This document shows, one piece after another, positions 12,921 through 23,735 of a stretch of DNA of 64,000 nucleotides. This DNA is from Prostheceraeus crozeri (Eukaryota; Platyhelminthes; Polycladida; Euryleptidae): contig CAJQUW010008680.1 in the NCBI GenBank assembly GCA_907163375.1, forward strand, positions 186,001 to 250,000, written 5' to 3'. Below the pieces are notes generated by a model. It did not search any database, had not been told where the DNA came from, and saw nothing but the letters and a program-made list of their open reading frames with translations. Position 1 is the stretch's first letter; each line of letters opens with the position of its first letter. The translations under genes were made by a program, and so were the position numbers.

Positions 12921-13582
12921 TTAACACTAGAAGCGCGGACGTTTTGAACTACCTAGAAGCGCGGCTGACGTCAATTGACGCGAATCAACCCTAGCTCCCA
13001 CCAGGGCTGTGGAGCCGGAGCCGGAGCCTTAAGGAGCCGATGGTTTTGGTCGGAGCCGGAGCCGATTTATCACAAAGGCTCCGGCTCCGATAGTTTGAGC
13101 TTTGATATAAATCTAGAATTTTGAAAGTTAATTACTAATTGGCATCATAAAAATATTAAATCATTTGAAATCTAAAGATATGTCTTTTAAGTATACCAAT
13201 GATCTGTCCTCCACGATATCTTTGTTTGCAGTTGCCGCCTTCTTTTGTATTATATTTATCATATATTTACACACATGTGTAATATTTTTTTATTGCATAT
13301 GTTTCGTAAGACTAATTTCCATATTGACAACGTATTCTCCAAAATCCATTAATTTGAAGACTTGTTATATGCATGCTAACTAGATGATTGTAGATTCCTA
13401 GAGACAAGTCGCCAGTCATTTATGTACACATTTCCAGTTCAGTCAGCAAAGATAATATAGCTACATTTCTTGCGCAATGTCTTAAATCTAATACGGTTAC
13501 TATGTAGGCTATCATCTATCGGTATGGCTACTGGCAGAAGCCACTGGCATCTGTGACAATGCCAATTTCCTTAGATTGTATT

Positions 13583-14015
13583 GTAGGCTCGTGTGCAGTC
13601 CCCCCACCTACATTTTTTAAAACATTCGATTATTCAATTTGATCAATTTTGATTGGAGGGATAACTCTTCACACTCACACGAATGACCTGACTACAAGTC
13701 CTCACATGGCTATAGCAATAAGCGACCCAGCCACTTCTAGTAGCGCCCTATTATTTTAAAGGTATCTCATTCACAATGAATTTCCTTTGACTTCAAAATT
13801 CAAAGGGTATATTTCAATGCGAAAAACCCGAAGGCAAATTACAATGTTGACTTGCTGACGAAGTTTGCGACCATGACATCGCAATTACCCACGTGGATTT
13901 TTACAACAGCACGGAATGCTTCACTTAAACCGGTGATGCTGAAACGGACATCCAATGGTGCTGCATCTTTTGACCAGAGAAAAAATGGGGGGGGAGGACT
14001 GCACAAGAGCCTTAT
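13583..14015. repeat. Inverted repeat of about 430 bp, possible MITE
   Basis: TAGGCTCGTGTGCAGTCC near 13583 is matched inverted by GGACTGCACAAGAGCC near 13996-14011. The match continues into C-rich and G-rich runs on the inner sides. Target duplications are not clear. It lies inside the hAT-like element. Confidence 0.45.
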
Positions 14016-14602
14016 CGTGTAATAATATTTCCCCAAATGTCATAGACCTGTGGATTTCAAGAATTTTCATTATTATTTTTTCCGTCTGTCAACACTTTAT
14101 GCTGATATCATGCTGACTTATATGTAAACAATAAAAAAAGACTGAGACGCTCTCAATAAAGGCGCCTTTTGACCTCCCTTTTCTATTGTCTGTGACATTA
14201 AACCGCACGCGCATTCGAAAGCTAGCAAAGTAGATGGGATTTCTGCTCGGTGCTCGCAGTCAATTTTTTATTATGCATAGCACCCTGCAACATATTGTGT
14301 GATACTCCGAGTTCAGTTTCATCAGCCTAACCATCATCAGAGGAATAGTGGTAATGTGTTATACATAAATTGAATATAATAATATACATGAATCATTGAT
14401 GAATTATTTAGTGCAACTTTACGCCATAATGAAAAATACGAAATTAATATAATGTAAGTTAGGCCTTAACTTATTAAGTATGCTGCATAGAATTACAAAA
14501 CTTGTCCTAAATTAGATATTTTTAATTTTTTTAAGTATAATTTTCAATTGTACATTTCTAGCCTACACTGCAATGAGGCTATCTAACCCTCGGGGGGTTT
14601 TC

Positions 14603-14620
14603 TGGGTCCACGTGGACCCA
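14603..14620. repeat. Subterminal palindrome TGGGTCCACGTGGACCCA
   Basis: This is a perfect 18-bp palindrome 17 bp inside the left end of piggyBac-1. Sister copies are at 14782-14799 (centre GC, perfect) and 17165-17182 (one mismatch at the centre, near the right end). Their placement at both ends suggests recognition sites for a dimeric transposase. Confidence 0.75.
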
Positions 14621-15447
14621 TTTTTCCAGATCACTTGCTGTTATTTATTAAGTTTTCATTATTTATTATTGATATCACTGGACTTTATCTGTATCGATAT
14701 GTCAATTATAACTGCCAAGTGAAAATGTATTAGCTGTTGTTTAAATAATTGCAATACATCGCAAACCTTTTAGTAAATCTATGGGTCCAGCTGGACCCAG
14801 TCACACTGATTCGTTTCATCGGTCGTCATAGCGCAGAAATTCAGTCACTGCTATTCCAAATAGCAAAGGCCCGTATTCGTGAAACCAGATAAGGATTTCC
14901 CGTATCCTTAGCGACGCTATATCTTAGCCTTATCCTGACCGTCATATTCGTGAAGGCAGCTATCGTCACGCGCTCACGATGTGTAGCATTTTTTCTATTT
15001 TTAGCCTTAACGCCATGCACTTCAAAGGCTGACAACTGGTCAGATTTTGGAGACGTTGAAATCACAGGCGCACTTGCAAACGATTCCATCGATTAGTTTG
15101 TCGATCTGCCCAGGCCGATTGGGCCGCCTCAACTCGCCTGATACAATGCGAAACAGTAGATAATGAAGCATCGGAATAGCGGTAGTGCTTATTGGCTGCA
15201 CACAGACACACGCACACTCCTTCCCTGCACACAAAGACACACGGGATAACGCAGCTGAAACTTCGCTTTGCTTCAAAGCTTTTGCTATCGTCGCTATTGT
15301 CGCACGCAGGTGCAACTGTGACGAACTAATGAAATCGATTTTGATGTGACGCGTGAACAATGCTCCCTGCCTGCGCTTGGCTATGAGACCGCGCAGGCAG
15401 GCCGTTCTGTCATTACACCGCACTGCTGTTTTATGCTACGAGCGAAG

Positions 15448-17146
15448 ATGGCGGAACGCTCACAACGGAGCTCAAAAGTTGAAGCTTTGAGATTATTGAG
15501 GGGCGCGCAGGAAGACGTTCCCGAAGCTTCTTCATCTGCGAATGACACGGAGGACTCCAGTGAATCATCTGGTTCATCTGATATCGATGAAAGTGACAAT
15601 ATTTCACCTTCTGATGACGACGTATCCATTAACCAAGCAATCGGCAATCAAGTGAATATTTCATCCGCTGATGGAGAGCAATGGACTTCTCTCCTACCTC
15701 AAGAACAGAGACGTGGCAGGGAGCGAAGAGAGAATCTGCTTAGACCAGCACCAGGTCTTACAAGTTACTCTCTGCGGCATATTCGCGCGCCAAATACTAT
15801 TATAAATAGCTGGGAAATTTTGTTTGATCACGATATGATGGAGACAATACTAAAAGAGACAAATCGGCGAGGGAGATCTATCAAAGGTGCAGCATGGACG
15901 GACGCTTCGATGGAAGAAATGTTAGCCTTCATTGGCCTGTTATATCTACGCGGCGTGTATCGTTCTCACATGGAGAGTACTGAAGAGCTGTGGTCGAAAG
16001 AACACGGAAGGCCCATCTTCAAAATAACAATGAGCCATTCAAGATTCAAAGAGTTACGTATCATGCTTCGTTTTGACAATCCTGAAACAAGGGCTGCTCG
16101 ACAACTGCGAGACAAATTAGCAGCGGTTCGTCTTCTTTTGGATGGTTTCACGAACAACTGTCAAAAATCGTATGTGCCTGGTGCATTTCTTACCGTTGAT
16201 GAGGAACTATATCCTTTCAGAGGTCGCTGTGCATATAAGCAATATATGCCAAGCAAACCATCAAGGTATGGACTTAAGTTCTGGCTGTTGTGCGATGCCA
16301 ACAATTATTTTTGTTACAATCTACAAATGTACACAGGCAAAGAAGACAATCCCAGTCATCACGGACTTGGAGAACGTGTTGTCATGGATTTGACCAGCTC
16401 TCTAGAAAATTCTGGAAGACACGTAACAACTGACAATTTCTTTACTTCTTTGAAGCTCGCACGCTCTCTCCGCTCAAAAGGCATGACTTTGTTAGGAACT
16501 CTGAGGAAAAACAGACGAGAAGTTCCTCCGCAGATGAAGAATCTACAGGGCCGTGCTGTTTACTCTTCAGATTTCCGATTCAACCTCGAAGATCAAACAT
16601 GCCTCCTCAGTTACAAATGCAAGAAAAATGATTGTGTCCTTCTTTTGAGCACCTTCCATCAAGAGCCAGTTGTTGATCAACAGACTGACCGAAAGGTTTC
16701 AGAAATGATAAAAGACTACAATGCGACCAAAGGAGGTGTAGATAAAGCTGACCAAATGGTGGCGACATATACGGTGAAATACATCAGCCGAAGATGGCAC
16801 ACAATCGTGTTTTGCAACCTCTTGGATTTGTGTGGGATAAATGCATGTGTTGAATTGCGAAATTGATCCTCATTGGGGAAGAGACAAGCCTCACAAAAGA
16901 AGACAATTTCTGCGATGCTTAGGAGAGGAGCTGGTCAAGCCATTTTTGGAGTCAAAAGACGTGCCACGGCCAATCATCGAAGCAAAGGTGGATGTTGAGA
17001 GAGCAACACGAAAAAAAGACAGATGTCAACTCTGCGGGTGGAAGAAAGATCGGAAAACGAGAAAAACCTGTGCTCGGTGTGGGAATCACTGTTGTGATGA
17101 ACATTCGAACTCTGTGACTCGTACTTTCTGTACTAATTGTGCTTGA
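15448..17146 (+). pseudogene. piggyBac-1 transposase, one frameshift
   Basis: The start was chosen at 15448 because AAGATGG fits a good initiation context. An ATG at 15433 is the alternative. After an acidic Ser/Asp-rich N-terminus comes the DDE_Tnp_1_7 domain. The three catalytic aspartates are all present: TVDEELY (GAT 16198-16200), TTDNFF (GAC 16432-16434) and GGVDKADQM (GAT 16741-16743). The frame ends at 16866 just after LCGINACVEL, but the downstream frame from about 16845 continues with a typical HKRRQFLRCLGEELVKPFLE. It then runs into a C-terminal Cys-rich zinc domain (CQLC, CARCGNHCC, FCTNC) that stops at 17146. A single +1 shift near 16845-16866 is the only visible lesion. The encoded enzyme would excise and insert the element at TTAA-like sites. 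Confidence 0.9.
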
Positions 17147-18109
17147 TTGTGAAAATAAATCTTCTGGGTCCACTTGGACCCAGATTTTCACGAAATGGAA
17201 TAGCGAATTTTAAACCTCCCGAGGGCTAAATTACAATTTCTACAGATGATGAGTCGTGGGCTACCCACCGATCATATTATTCATGGACCAACAGACTATT
17301 GAATAAAGGCAATAACATATAACAATAACAACCTAAGCTAGCCTATATGCACTTTGATATTCAATAAAGCAATTGATATCTTTATTGATACGGTATATTT
17401 GGCTATATAGCCGATGCCCTTTCCATGTTCGAGTAGATACAGGCCCTATAAGCTATTTAGAGGCATACGCTATCCAGTTTCATATTCAAGCTTTGTTAAA
17501 AAGCTTATACTACTATTCGGCCCCTGTGACGGCTAATTAGGTATATCATCATCACTCATGTGGTCTTATTTAATGTAGCCTCGTAGTAGACTGGTTGCAG
17601 GCTAGGCCAATTTATATTTAGCCAGTGCGGGAGATCTTTATCTAATTTAACCAATCCTGGCTATAACTTTATTTTATCTTTCAGAGATAGTCAATTCATA
17701 CAAAAATATATGACAAGTATATTATTTGTCATCATATTAGGCTATTATCATTTTTATTATTAACTTAAGTCGTTGCTTGTTAATGAAAACTAATTTGATG
17801 ATTGTAGCAAGCCTCTAAAGGCCACACCGTTATCCAAAAAACCCGTTCAACGGATCCAGGATAACCAGCATAGATAGAACCTGAATTTGAAGCCGGAGCC
17901 TTTCACATCAGTGTCGTGGAGCCGGAGCCGATGAGATAACGCATCGGCTCCACAGCCCTGCGTTAAGTATCGAGTTAGGCGTGCACGCGCTTGTGTGTGT
18001 CAGATTGTCAGTGTGTGCAGGCAGCCAATCAGATCATACCTTCCTAATACATCGTTTATTGCGACAAGTGTTCATTTCAATGCTATTTTCTTCATGAACA
18101 CGCAGCATA

Positions 18110-19713
18110 ATGATGGCACAAAGAAATGTTTTGCCTGCAGAAATACTTCAGAGAATTATGATACTGGACAACGAAGACAGTGGAGACGATAGCCAACATG
18201 ATAGCGAACGGGAAGCAGAACCTCAGCAACCTGACCCGATCTCGAGCGACGAAATAAGCGAAGAAGATGAGGAGGAAGCACAGAATGTTGCACAAGCAGT
18301 TGGTCGTGACGGTACGCATTGGGAGGTGGTGGACAGGTCTAACGTAGGAAGAGTAGCTGCTGCAAACGTGTTCACAGAACGAGAGGGACTCACGAGGTAT
18401 TCACAAGGCATCCGGACACCACTAGATGCATTTCGCCTGCTTATTGACGAGGGAGCTATGCGGCACATTGTCAAATGTACCAACGATCATTCCCATTGTA
18501 CCCATCCGGACTTCAGCCTAACGGAGAAAGAATTGGACAAGTTCATTGGTCTTCTTTATCTTCGAGGTGTTATGAACGCGAAGAACTTTCCCCTGGAGAA
18601 GTTGTGGTCAAAGGACATGGGATGTCCTGAATTCAACCGAACACTTCCACGAGACAGAATGCGCCTCATAAAGAAGTTCTTGCGTTTTGATAATCGAGAC
18701 CAAAGAAGAAGGAACCTGGAGGTTGACAAGTTTGCCCTGATCTCAACTGTTCTAAACAGATTCGTCGATAATTCGCAGAAAAGTTATCGACCTGCAGCAT
18801 CACTGACGGTGGACGAGCAGCTCTTTCCAACCAAAGCGAGATGTCGCTTTACACAGTACATGCCAAACAAACCCGACAAATTTGGGATAAAGTTCTGGGT
18901 CCTTGCTGAGGTTGATAGCAAGTTCTGCTACAACGTAATCCCATAACTTTGAGCTGAGGAGAACCGACATCTTCCATTGGGCACCCATGTGGTCATGGCA
19001 CTGATGAAGCCCTTATACGGAAAAGGCTACAATATCACCTGTGACAATTTTTTACCAATAAGGACTTGGCGCAACGACTGCTGCAACAGCGAACAACAAT
19101 TGCTGGGACGATCAGGACAAACAGACGTGAACTACCTCCTTCAAAAAAACTCAACCTCGACGACAGCGCTTTCTACCAGTCTGGAGCAGTGCACTTGACA
19201 CAATACCAAGCGAAGCGCAACAAGTCCGTGTATCTCCTCAGCTCTCAGCACAAGGGGAACAGAACGCAGCCCGATGGAAAGAGGAAGCCGGATACAATCC
19301 TATATTACAATGCAAACAAATTTGGCGTGGATGTGCTTGACTCTATGTGCCGTAGCATGTCAGCAGGTTGTCGGAGGTGGCCTTTGGCTGTTTTCTACAA
19401 CGTCCTAGACCTCGCTGGCTTGAATGCCTACATTCTCTATAAAAAGGCAACTGGCACCAATATGCAAAGGCGAACCTTCTTGATGCGACTGTCAGCTGAG
19501 CTACGCGGTGACATGGCGGAAGACAATCCAGCACCATTGCATCAACCTGATCCAGCCCAACAACGCCCTACACCATTGGAAAGACGGGTCAATTGTGCTG
19601 TCAAAAGCCATTGCACGAGGAACAGAACAGTGACACGATGCTCAGAATGTCTACGTCCAGTTTGTGGCAAATGCATGGCGACTGTCTGCTGCAGGTGTGT
19701 ACAATTTTCATAA
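18110..19713 (+). pseudogene. piggyBac-2 transposase, two frameshifts
   Basis: The gene opens with an acidic N-terminus (EISEEDEEEAQ). The DDE_Tnp_1_7 domain follows: FIGLLYLRGV, LTVDEQLFP (Asp at 18812-18814), NITCDNF (Asp at 19043-19045) and NKFGVDVLDSMCRS (Asp at 19330-19332). The frame breaks near 18944-18975, after FCYNVIP, and again near 19050-19065, after the second Asp. A Cys-rich C-terminus (CSECLRPVCGKC, VCCRC) ends at 19713. All catalytic aspartates survive, but the reading frame does not. It differs clearly in sequence from piggyBac-1, so the two belong to different families. Confidence 0.88.
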
Positions 19714-20138
19714 AATTTTTACATGTAGACGCTTGAATAAATCTTTGATATGGTTTACTTGTTTTCTCTTTATAACTGACATAAATACAATTCTTAGTAA
19801 TTTACGTCAATTGACGTCAGCCGCGCTTCAAGTAGTTTTCGCCAAAATTCCTAAAAGGGGTCCATCAATTTTCTTAAAACTTTCAAATTATCATTAGCTC
19901 AAAAAATAAATAAAAGTCAGTGAAGAACAAATCCGAAAAAAATCTGGAGCAATAACTACTAATAAATGAACATTGTAAACTACGTCAATTGACGTAACCG
20001 CGCTTCTAGTGTTAAAGAGACATACAGTAAATCACCTGTGGTGTAAATTTTACCTGCGCGTTTTTCAATGATTGTTTGCATTTATGCTTATTCTAGAATT
20101 TCATCTACTGTCAAATAATGCGTTATTTCATTTTTCAG

Positions 20139-20276
20139 ATGGCTATAAATCCCAACGTGACCGTTGCAGAATCCAATTATTCAAACAACGGTATCGAATG
20201 CATTTTTCGTCATTTCCCTCCTGACAGTGCTCTTCATCGTTGTCGCTATCGTCACCCACTTCTACTCAAACTTTGA
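20139..20276 (+). CDS. Lysyl oxidase-like gene 1, C-terminal exon
   Basis: A pyrimidine tract ending TTTTTCAG precedes a phase-0 exon. It reads MAINPNVTVAESNYSNNGIE, the LOX C-terminal motif (INPN...VAES-x-Y-S-N-N). It joins in phase to the exon ending at 9661. After GIEC the frame leaves LOX similarity and stops at 20276. The usual Cys-rich LOX tail (R-Y-x-G-H ... C) is absent. The next frame, reached by dropping one T from the T5 run at 20203-20207, stays open to the stop at 20326-20328. It encodes a strongly hydrophobic stretch of about 20 residues (ISLLTVLFIVVAIV core) followed by a Trp-containing tail. It may be a broken gene, a sequencing error in a homopolymer, or a membrane-anchored LOX variant. 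Confidence 0.75.
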   Translation: MAINPNVTVAESNYSNNGIECIFRHFPPDSALHRCRYRHPLLLKL

Positions 20277-20595
20277 CATTTCGACTCTTTGGTGGAAGAG
20301 TTTTAGTGCCAATTGTACGTCCAAGTGAAATGGTCATGGATTCCGCCCTCGTCTTGAAAACGTGCTTATGTAATCATTTTTCGTTTCAATTTTATTCTTG
20401 ACGAGGAGATCTCTTCGAGCTTCAAACAAAAAAAGTTCGAAGTCACAAAAAATATAGATTGTGCTCCAAAGCTGTCCAAAATTTTGCTTTAATCTTTCAT
20501 GGTTGCTTAAGCATGTATGAGCATAATCTTACGTCTCTAGTCTGTACATGGAGAATTATTTCTTAAATACTCGTATATTAGATAACAAAAGTTAT

Positions 20596-20601
20596 AATAA
20601 A
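20596..20601 (+). terminator. Candidate polyadenylation signal of LOX gene 1
   Basis: AATAAA lies about 270 bp after the possible stop at 20328, followed by T-rich sequence. Such hexamers are common by chance in AT-rich DNA, so support is modest. Confidence 0.35.
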
Positions 20602-22254
20602 TTGCATTTTATTCTTTTACTTTTTCTTTTCTGTATATTTACAAATTGGGATTGAGTCTTATTTAATGTGAAGTTATCTTGATCAGTTGAATGTTTCGTA
20701 TAATCAATCTGGAAAATATATTTTCATGACCCAGTAAATTTGATGTAACAAGAGGTTGGATTTGATCAATAAAAACATGACTTATGATAGGCATTGTGCA
20801 ATAGAGGTCGCTTTTTAATTGAATGTCCAATTCTGAAAAACGATTTATATCTACGAACATTGTTTTTGCTTTTTAGAAGTATCATATTAACATTTACATA
20901 TTATACAACATTTTTGGAAAAAAATCTTTGTCTATAATCATAAAATCCTTCTTCGATGCAAGTTTAATTTAGTTTCAATTGTTTAAAACATATATTTCAA
21001 TGCGATACTACTTTCCAAGACTTCATTGCGATCGTGTGGACATAATTTAAATGAAATAGTAAGGAATTTTATATTTTGCCATGCGAACCTCGTGAAGACT
21101 ATTTGAATTGGCACTGAAACGTTGATACAATATATCATTGCAGGATCTATTAAACAAACTTCAGGGTTGAAAAGGGATTCAACAAAATAAAATTCTCTGA
21201 ATTTTTCTAGAAGATTAATATTTAATAGTGTACCTAATTCCTCTGCGGTATAATCGGAGTTTTTCAACTAACAGTCCTTGAATTGTTGGCTACCATGTAA
21301 GCCTTCGTAAAAGTTAATTGCATGAAGCCTACCCATAGCAAAGCTGCCCCATGATTCCTGATGAACTTTCTTTAGGATGCGGCCTTTATTGCTCCATAAA
21401 TCCAATACTTACAAACTCAATGGTCTACAAAGACACTTATTGTATGACACTCACAGTCATTGTCATTCTGGCGTATTGAAACAGGTTTTCACTTTTTTTC
21501 TGGTACACGGAAAGGTAGCCAAATACCAAGAATCAACACCTGCCAACGATTTTCGGGGAGTTGCAGTGGAACTCGAGGAAGCTTTGGACCAAGTCCAGGG
21601 GTCGCAATTTTCCGACTATTCCGTTTTTTACGAAATTAATCTAATGTAATTATTTCAAATTTATGCATTCAAACCCCGGTTTTTCCCGATTTTCCGTTTA
21701 TTTTCTTGGGTGAATAACGATCCCTGGCCTAGTCAAACTTTTCTGGTGCGCCTAATTGACAGCAAAGCGAGTGATCCAATGATTAAGAATTAATCTAAGC
21801 CCAACAACTGAGCGCTGTATTACTATTTTTGTACACGAGACATTGTCCGAGTAGTCGCCTGCTGTGTAAAGATCTTTGAATATTGTATTTTTCTCAAAAG
21901 AAAGTCCTTTGAATGTGCTTGATTTGATTTCATGCACATTTCCCAAGTTATTGTAATTTTTTCTCGACGTCAAATGAAACAATGTTTTGCATCCCTGTAG
22001 TATGATAGAAAGCCTGAATTAGAGCCTATGCACTTTTCTTCGTCGATGCTGTGGAGGCAGTAAATGTTAAACGTGCATCTTGATATACCTACACGGTTGA
22101 CGGTGCCCTTACAGTAGGCGAATATTTTGGTGCTTACAAATATCAAACATGATTATTGGGCTTAATTAGGGAAGTGAGAGACGTGCGTCTGTCCTCTAAT
22201 GGTAGACGCCATCATTTACTTACTTCAATTTGCAATATCTCAAATTACGGTTGA
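20602..22254. other. Intergenic, no gene recognised
   Basis: A 90-codon frame at 21377-21649 has no known motif. A weak similarity between about 12600-12780 and 21095-21265 (CACTGAAACGT ... TCGGAGTTTTTC) points to an old shared repeat. Confidence 0.45.
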
Positions 22255-22740
22255 ACCCAAATGCTGAAGCCTAAGAGTTTCCTGTTCGACATCAATTTGT
22301 CCTCTGACCGAGACCTTAAAAATCTCGGTTAGAGGACAACTTTGAAATTGGAGATCTCTGTTATAATGTATGCAATTACATTTAGATCACTTCGTCTTAC
22401 GTATTCAACTATTCGCCCTAAGTTCCCAGTCTCATGAACCCAAATGCTGAAGCCGAAGAGTTTCCTGTTCGACATCAATTTGTCCTCTGACCGAGACCTT
22501 AAAAATCTCGGTCAGAGGACAACTTTGAAATTGGAGATCTCGGTCAGAGGACAAGGCGGTTCACGGTCAAAGGACATTATATGCAATACATTACATTTTG
22601 GTCACTTCGCTTTACGCATGCAAGCATTCATCCTAAGTTCCCAGTCTCATCAGCAACCCAAATGTAGGAAGCCGAAGAGTTTCCTGTTCGACATCTATCT
22701 GACCGAGATCATTGTCCTCTGACCGAGATGTAGAAGAAAA
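22255..22740. repeat. Tandem repeat, 183-bp period, with embedded stem-loops
   Basis: Two full units and one partial unit begin at AAATGCTGAAGCC / AAATGTAGGAAGCC (about 22259, 22442 and 22660). The first two hold a stem-loop: GTCCTCTGACCGAGA paired with TCTCGGTYAGAGGAC across a 9-nt loop (22299-22337 with one G-T pair, 22482-22520 perfect). Additional CGGTCAGAGGAC motifs lie at 22540-22573 and 22700-22731. Confidence 0.8.
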
Positions 22741-22939
22741 TGGCTTTTTAAAAGTGCTAGATTTCTATGGAAAGTTTGTATTTGGTGTGGTCACCGCTAA
22801 GATTTTCGTGGTCAGCGTAAAAAATGAGTATATATGCAAATTTTCGCGGAAATCCGAGACCCAAAGTTGAAAAGACAGAAATGTTGTGGAATAAATTGGA
22901 TTTACCCATATACAGGTAGAGTGTCGATTCAAAAAAGTA

Positions 22940-23735
22940 TCTGTATACAGTGAAAATTTTTATTTGAAAAGATTCAGTTTGTTATTTGATTTTATTTGAT
23001 TATTTGAGCAGTTTTAAAATAGTCAAAAGTTTGCCAATTTACACACTACCGAGATAACGCCCCTATATAAGTAGTATGAAACAAGTTGGACATCAAAAGT
23101 ATCCATAATAAACATTCTAACTAAGCGGAAACTAAGATGATTGTCAAGGGAATTTCATGATCCGTAGCCTATTATAATGGAAGTCTTCCTGAAAAAGTCG
23201 CGATATTCTTCGTGCTTTCTTGGCTGAAATTTCAAGTTTTTAATTCAATTTTCACCGGCATGATTCTATGATTCACTAAATTCATGTTTAATTCCTTGAA
23301 TCTGAATAGTGATGTGGATCCATTTACATCTTTCAAAATTAATCGAGATCATTGTCTTTGATTATGCTATTTTGCTCTGCCAGTGGCAGGTTGCTTGTGA
23401 TATGATCACTTTTTAGAAAATACTATTGAGGTTTTGAGGTTGAGCATGAAAGTAATAGGAACCCATCGAATTGCTAATTTGACAAACATTAAATCTCCAA
23501 GGCCGTCATGACAAGCAGGATCTGTAAAATACAATCATTCCGTTTGTATTACTATCATGATCAGTCAATTCCGTTGTAATTTCTTCAAGACTTCAAGAAT
23601 TTGCATATCTCACATTTGGTAAATATTCCAACTGTATCCCCTTCGAGTTCATTTAATGAATTCGAAATTGTATATACATTGGGGATTTAACAAATGCGGA
23701 GGTACGACTCTACCTAATGTGCCTACTCTATGGAC
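22940..23735 (+). repeat. Dispersed repeat family A, copy 2
   Basis: About 0.8 kb similar to 32888-33685 along its length and to 54540-55165 over its second half. It ends in ACATTGGGGATTTAACAAATG and ACTCTATGG. It is non-coding and shows no target duplication that I could fix. Confidence 0.75.

Larger units (their letters stand above)
14587..17225 (+). mobile_element. piggyBac-1, innermost insertion, 2.6 kb
   Basis: The termini are CCCTCGGGGGGTTT (14587-14600) and AAACCTCCCGAGGG (17212-17225), inverted with one mismatch. The flanking tetranucleotide is CTAA on both sides (14583-14586 and 17226-17229) rather than the canonical TTAA. Three 18-bp palindromes of the form TGGGTCCANNTGGACCCA lie near the ends. 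The element contains an almost intact transposase gene, which suggests it is the youngest member of the nest. Confidence 0.9.
13002..17960. mobile_element. hAT-like non-autonomous element inside piggyBac-2
   Basis: The ends CAGGGCTGTGGAGCCG (13002) and CGGCTCCACAGCCCTG (17945-17960) are a 16-bp inverted repeat with the CAGGG start common in hAT elements. GGAGCCGGAGCC repeats lie inside both ends. Without the nested piggyBac-1 it is about 2.3 kb and has no transposase frame. No 8-bp target duplication is visible (left flank GCTCCCAC, right flank CGTTAAGT), so the insertion may have deleted some flanking piggyBac-2 sequence. It could also be a related element with different ends. Confidence 0.7.
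12925..20011 (+). mobile_element. piggyBac-2, host of a nested insertion
   Basis: TTAA flanks both ends (12921-12924 and 20012-20015). The termini are CACTAGAAGCGCGG on the left and its exact complement CCGCGCTTCTAGTG on the right. Each end also carries an inner block AAGCGCGGCTGACGTCAATT (left about 12956, right inverted about 19802-19832), and a TGACGTCAATTGACG-like palindrome follows. Removing the internal hAT-like insertion (13002-17960) leaves about 2.1 kb, a normal piggyBac length, holding one broken transposase gene. It lies in the LOX gene 1 intron in the same orientation as that gene. Confidence 0.9.

Noticed and set aside
13002-17960. Single 5-kb element spanning the hAT-like ends and encoding the piggyBac-1 transposase
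   Set aside because: piggyBac-1 has its own inverted ends with identical flanking CTAA, so it is a separate insertion.
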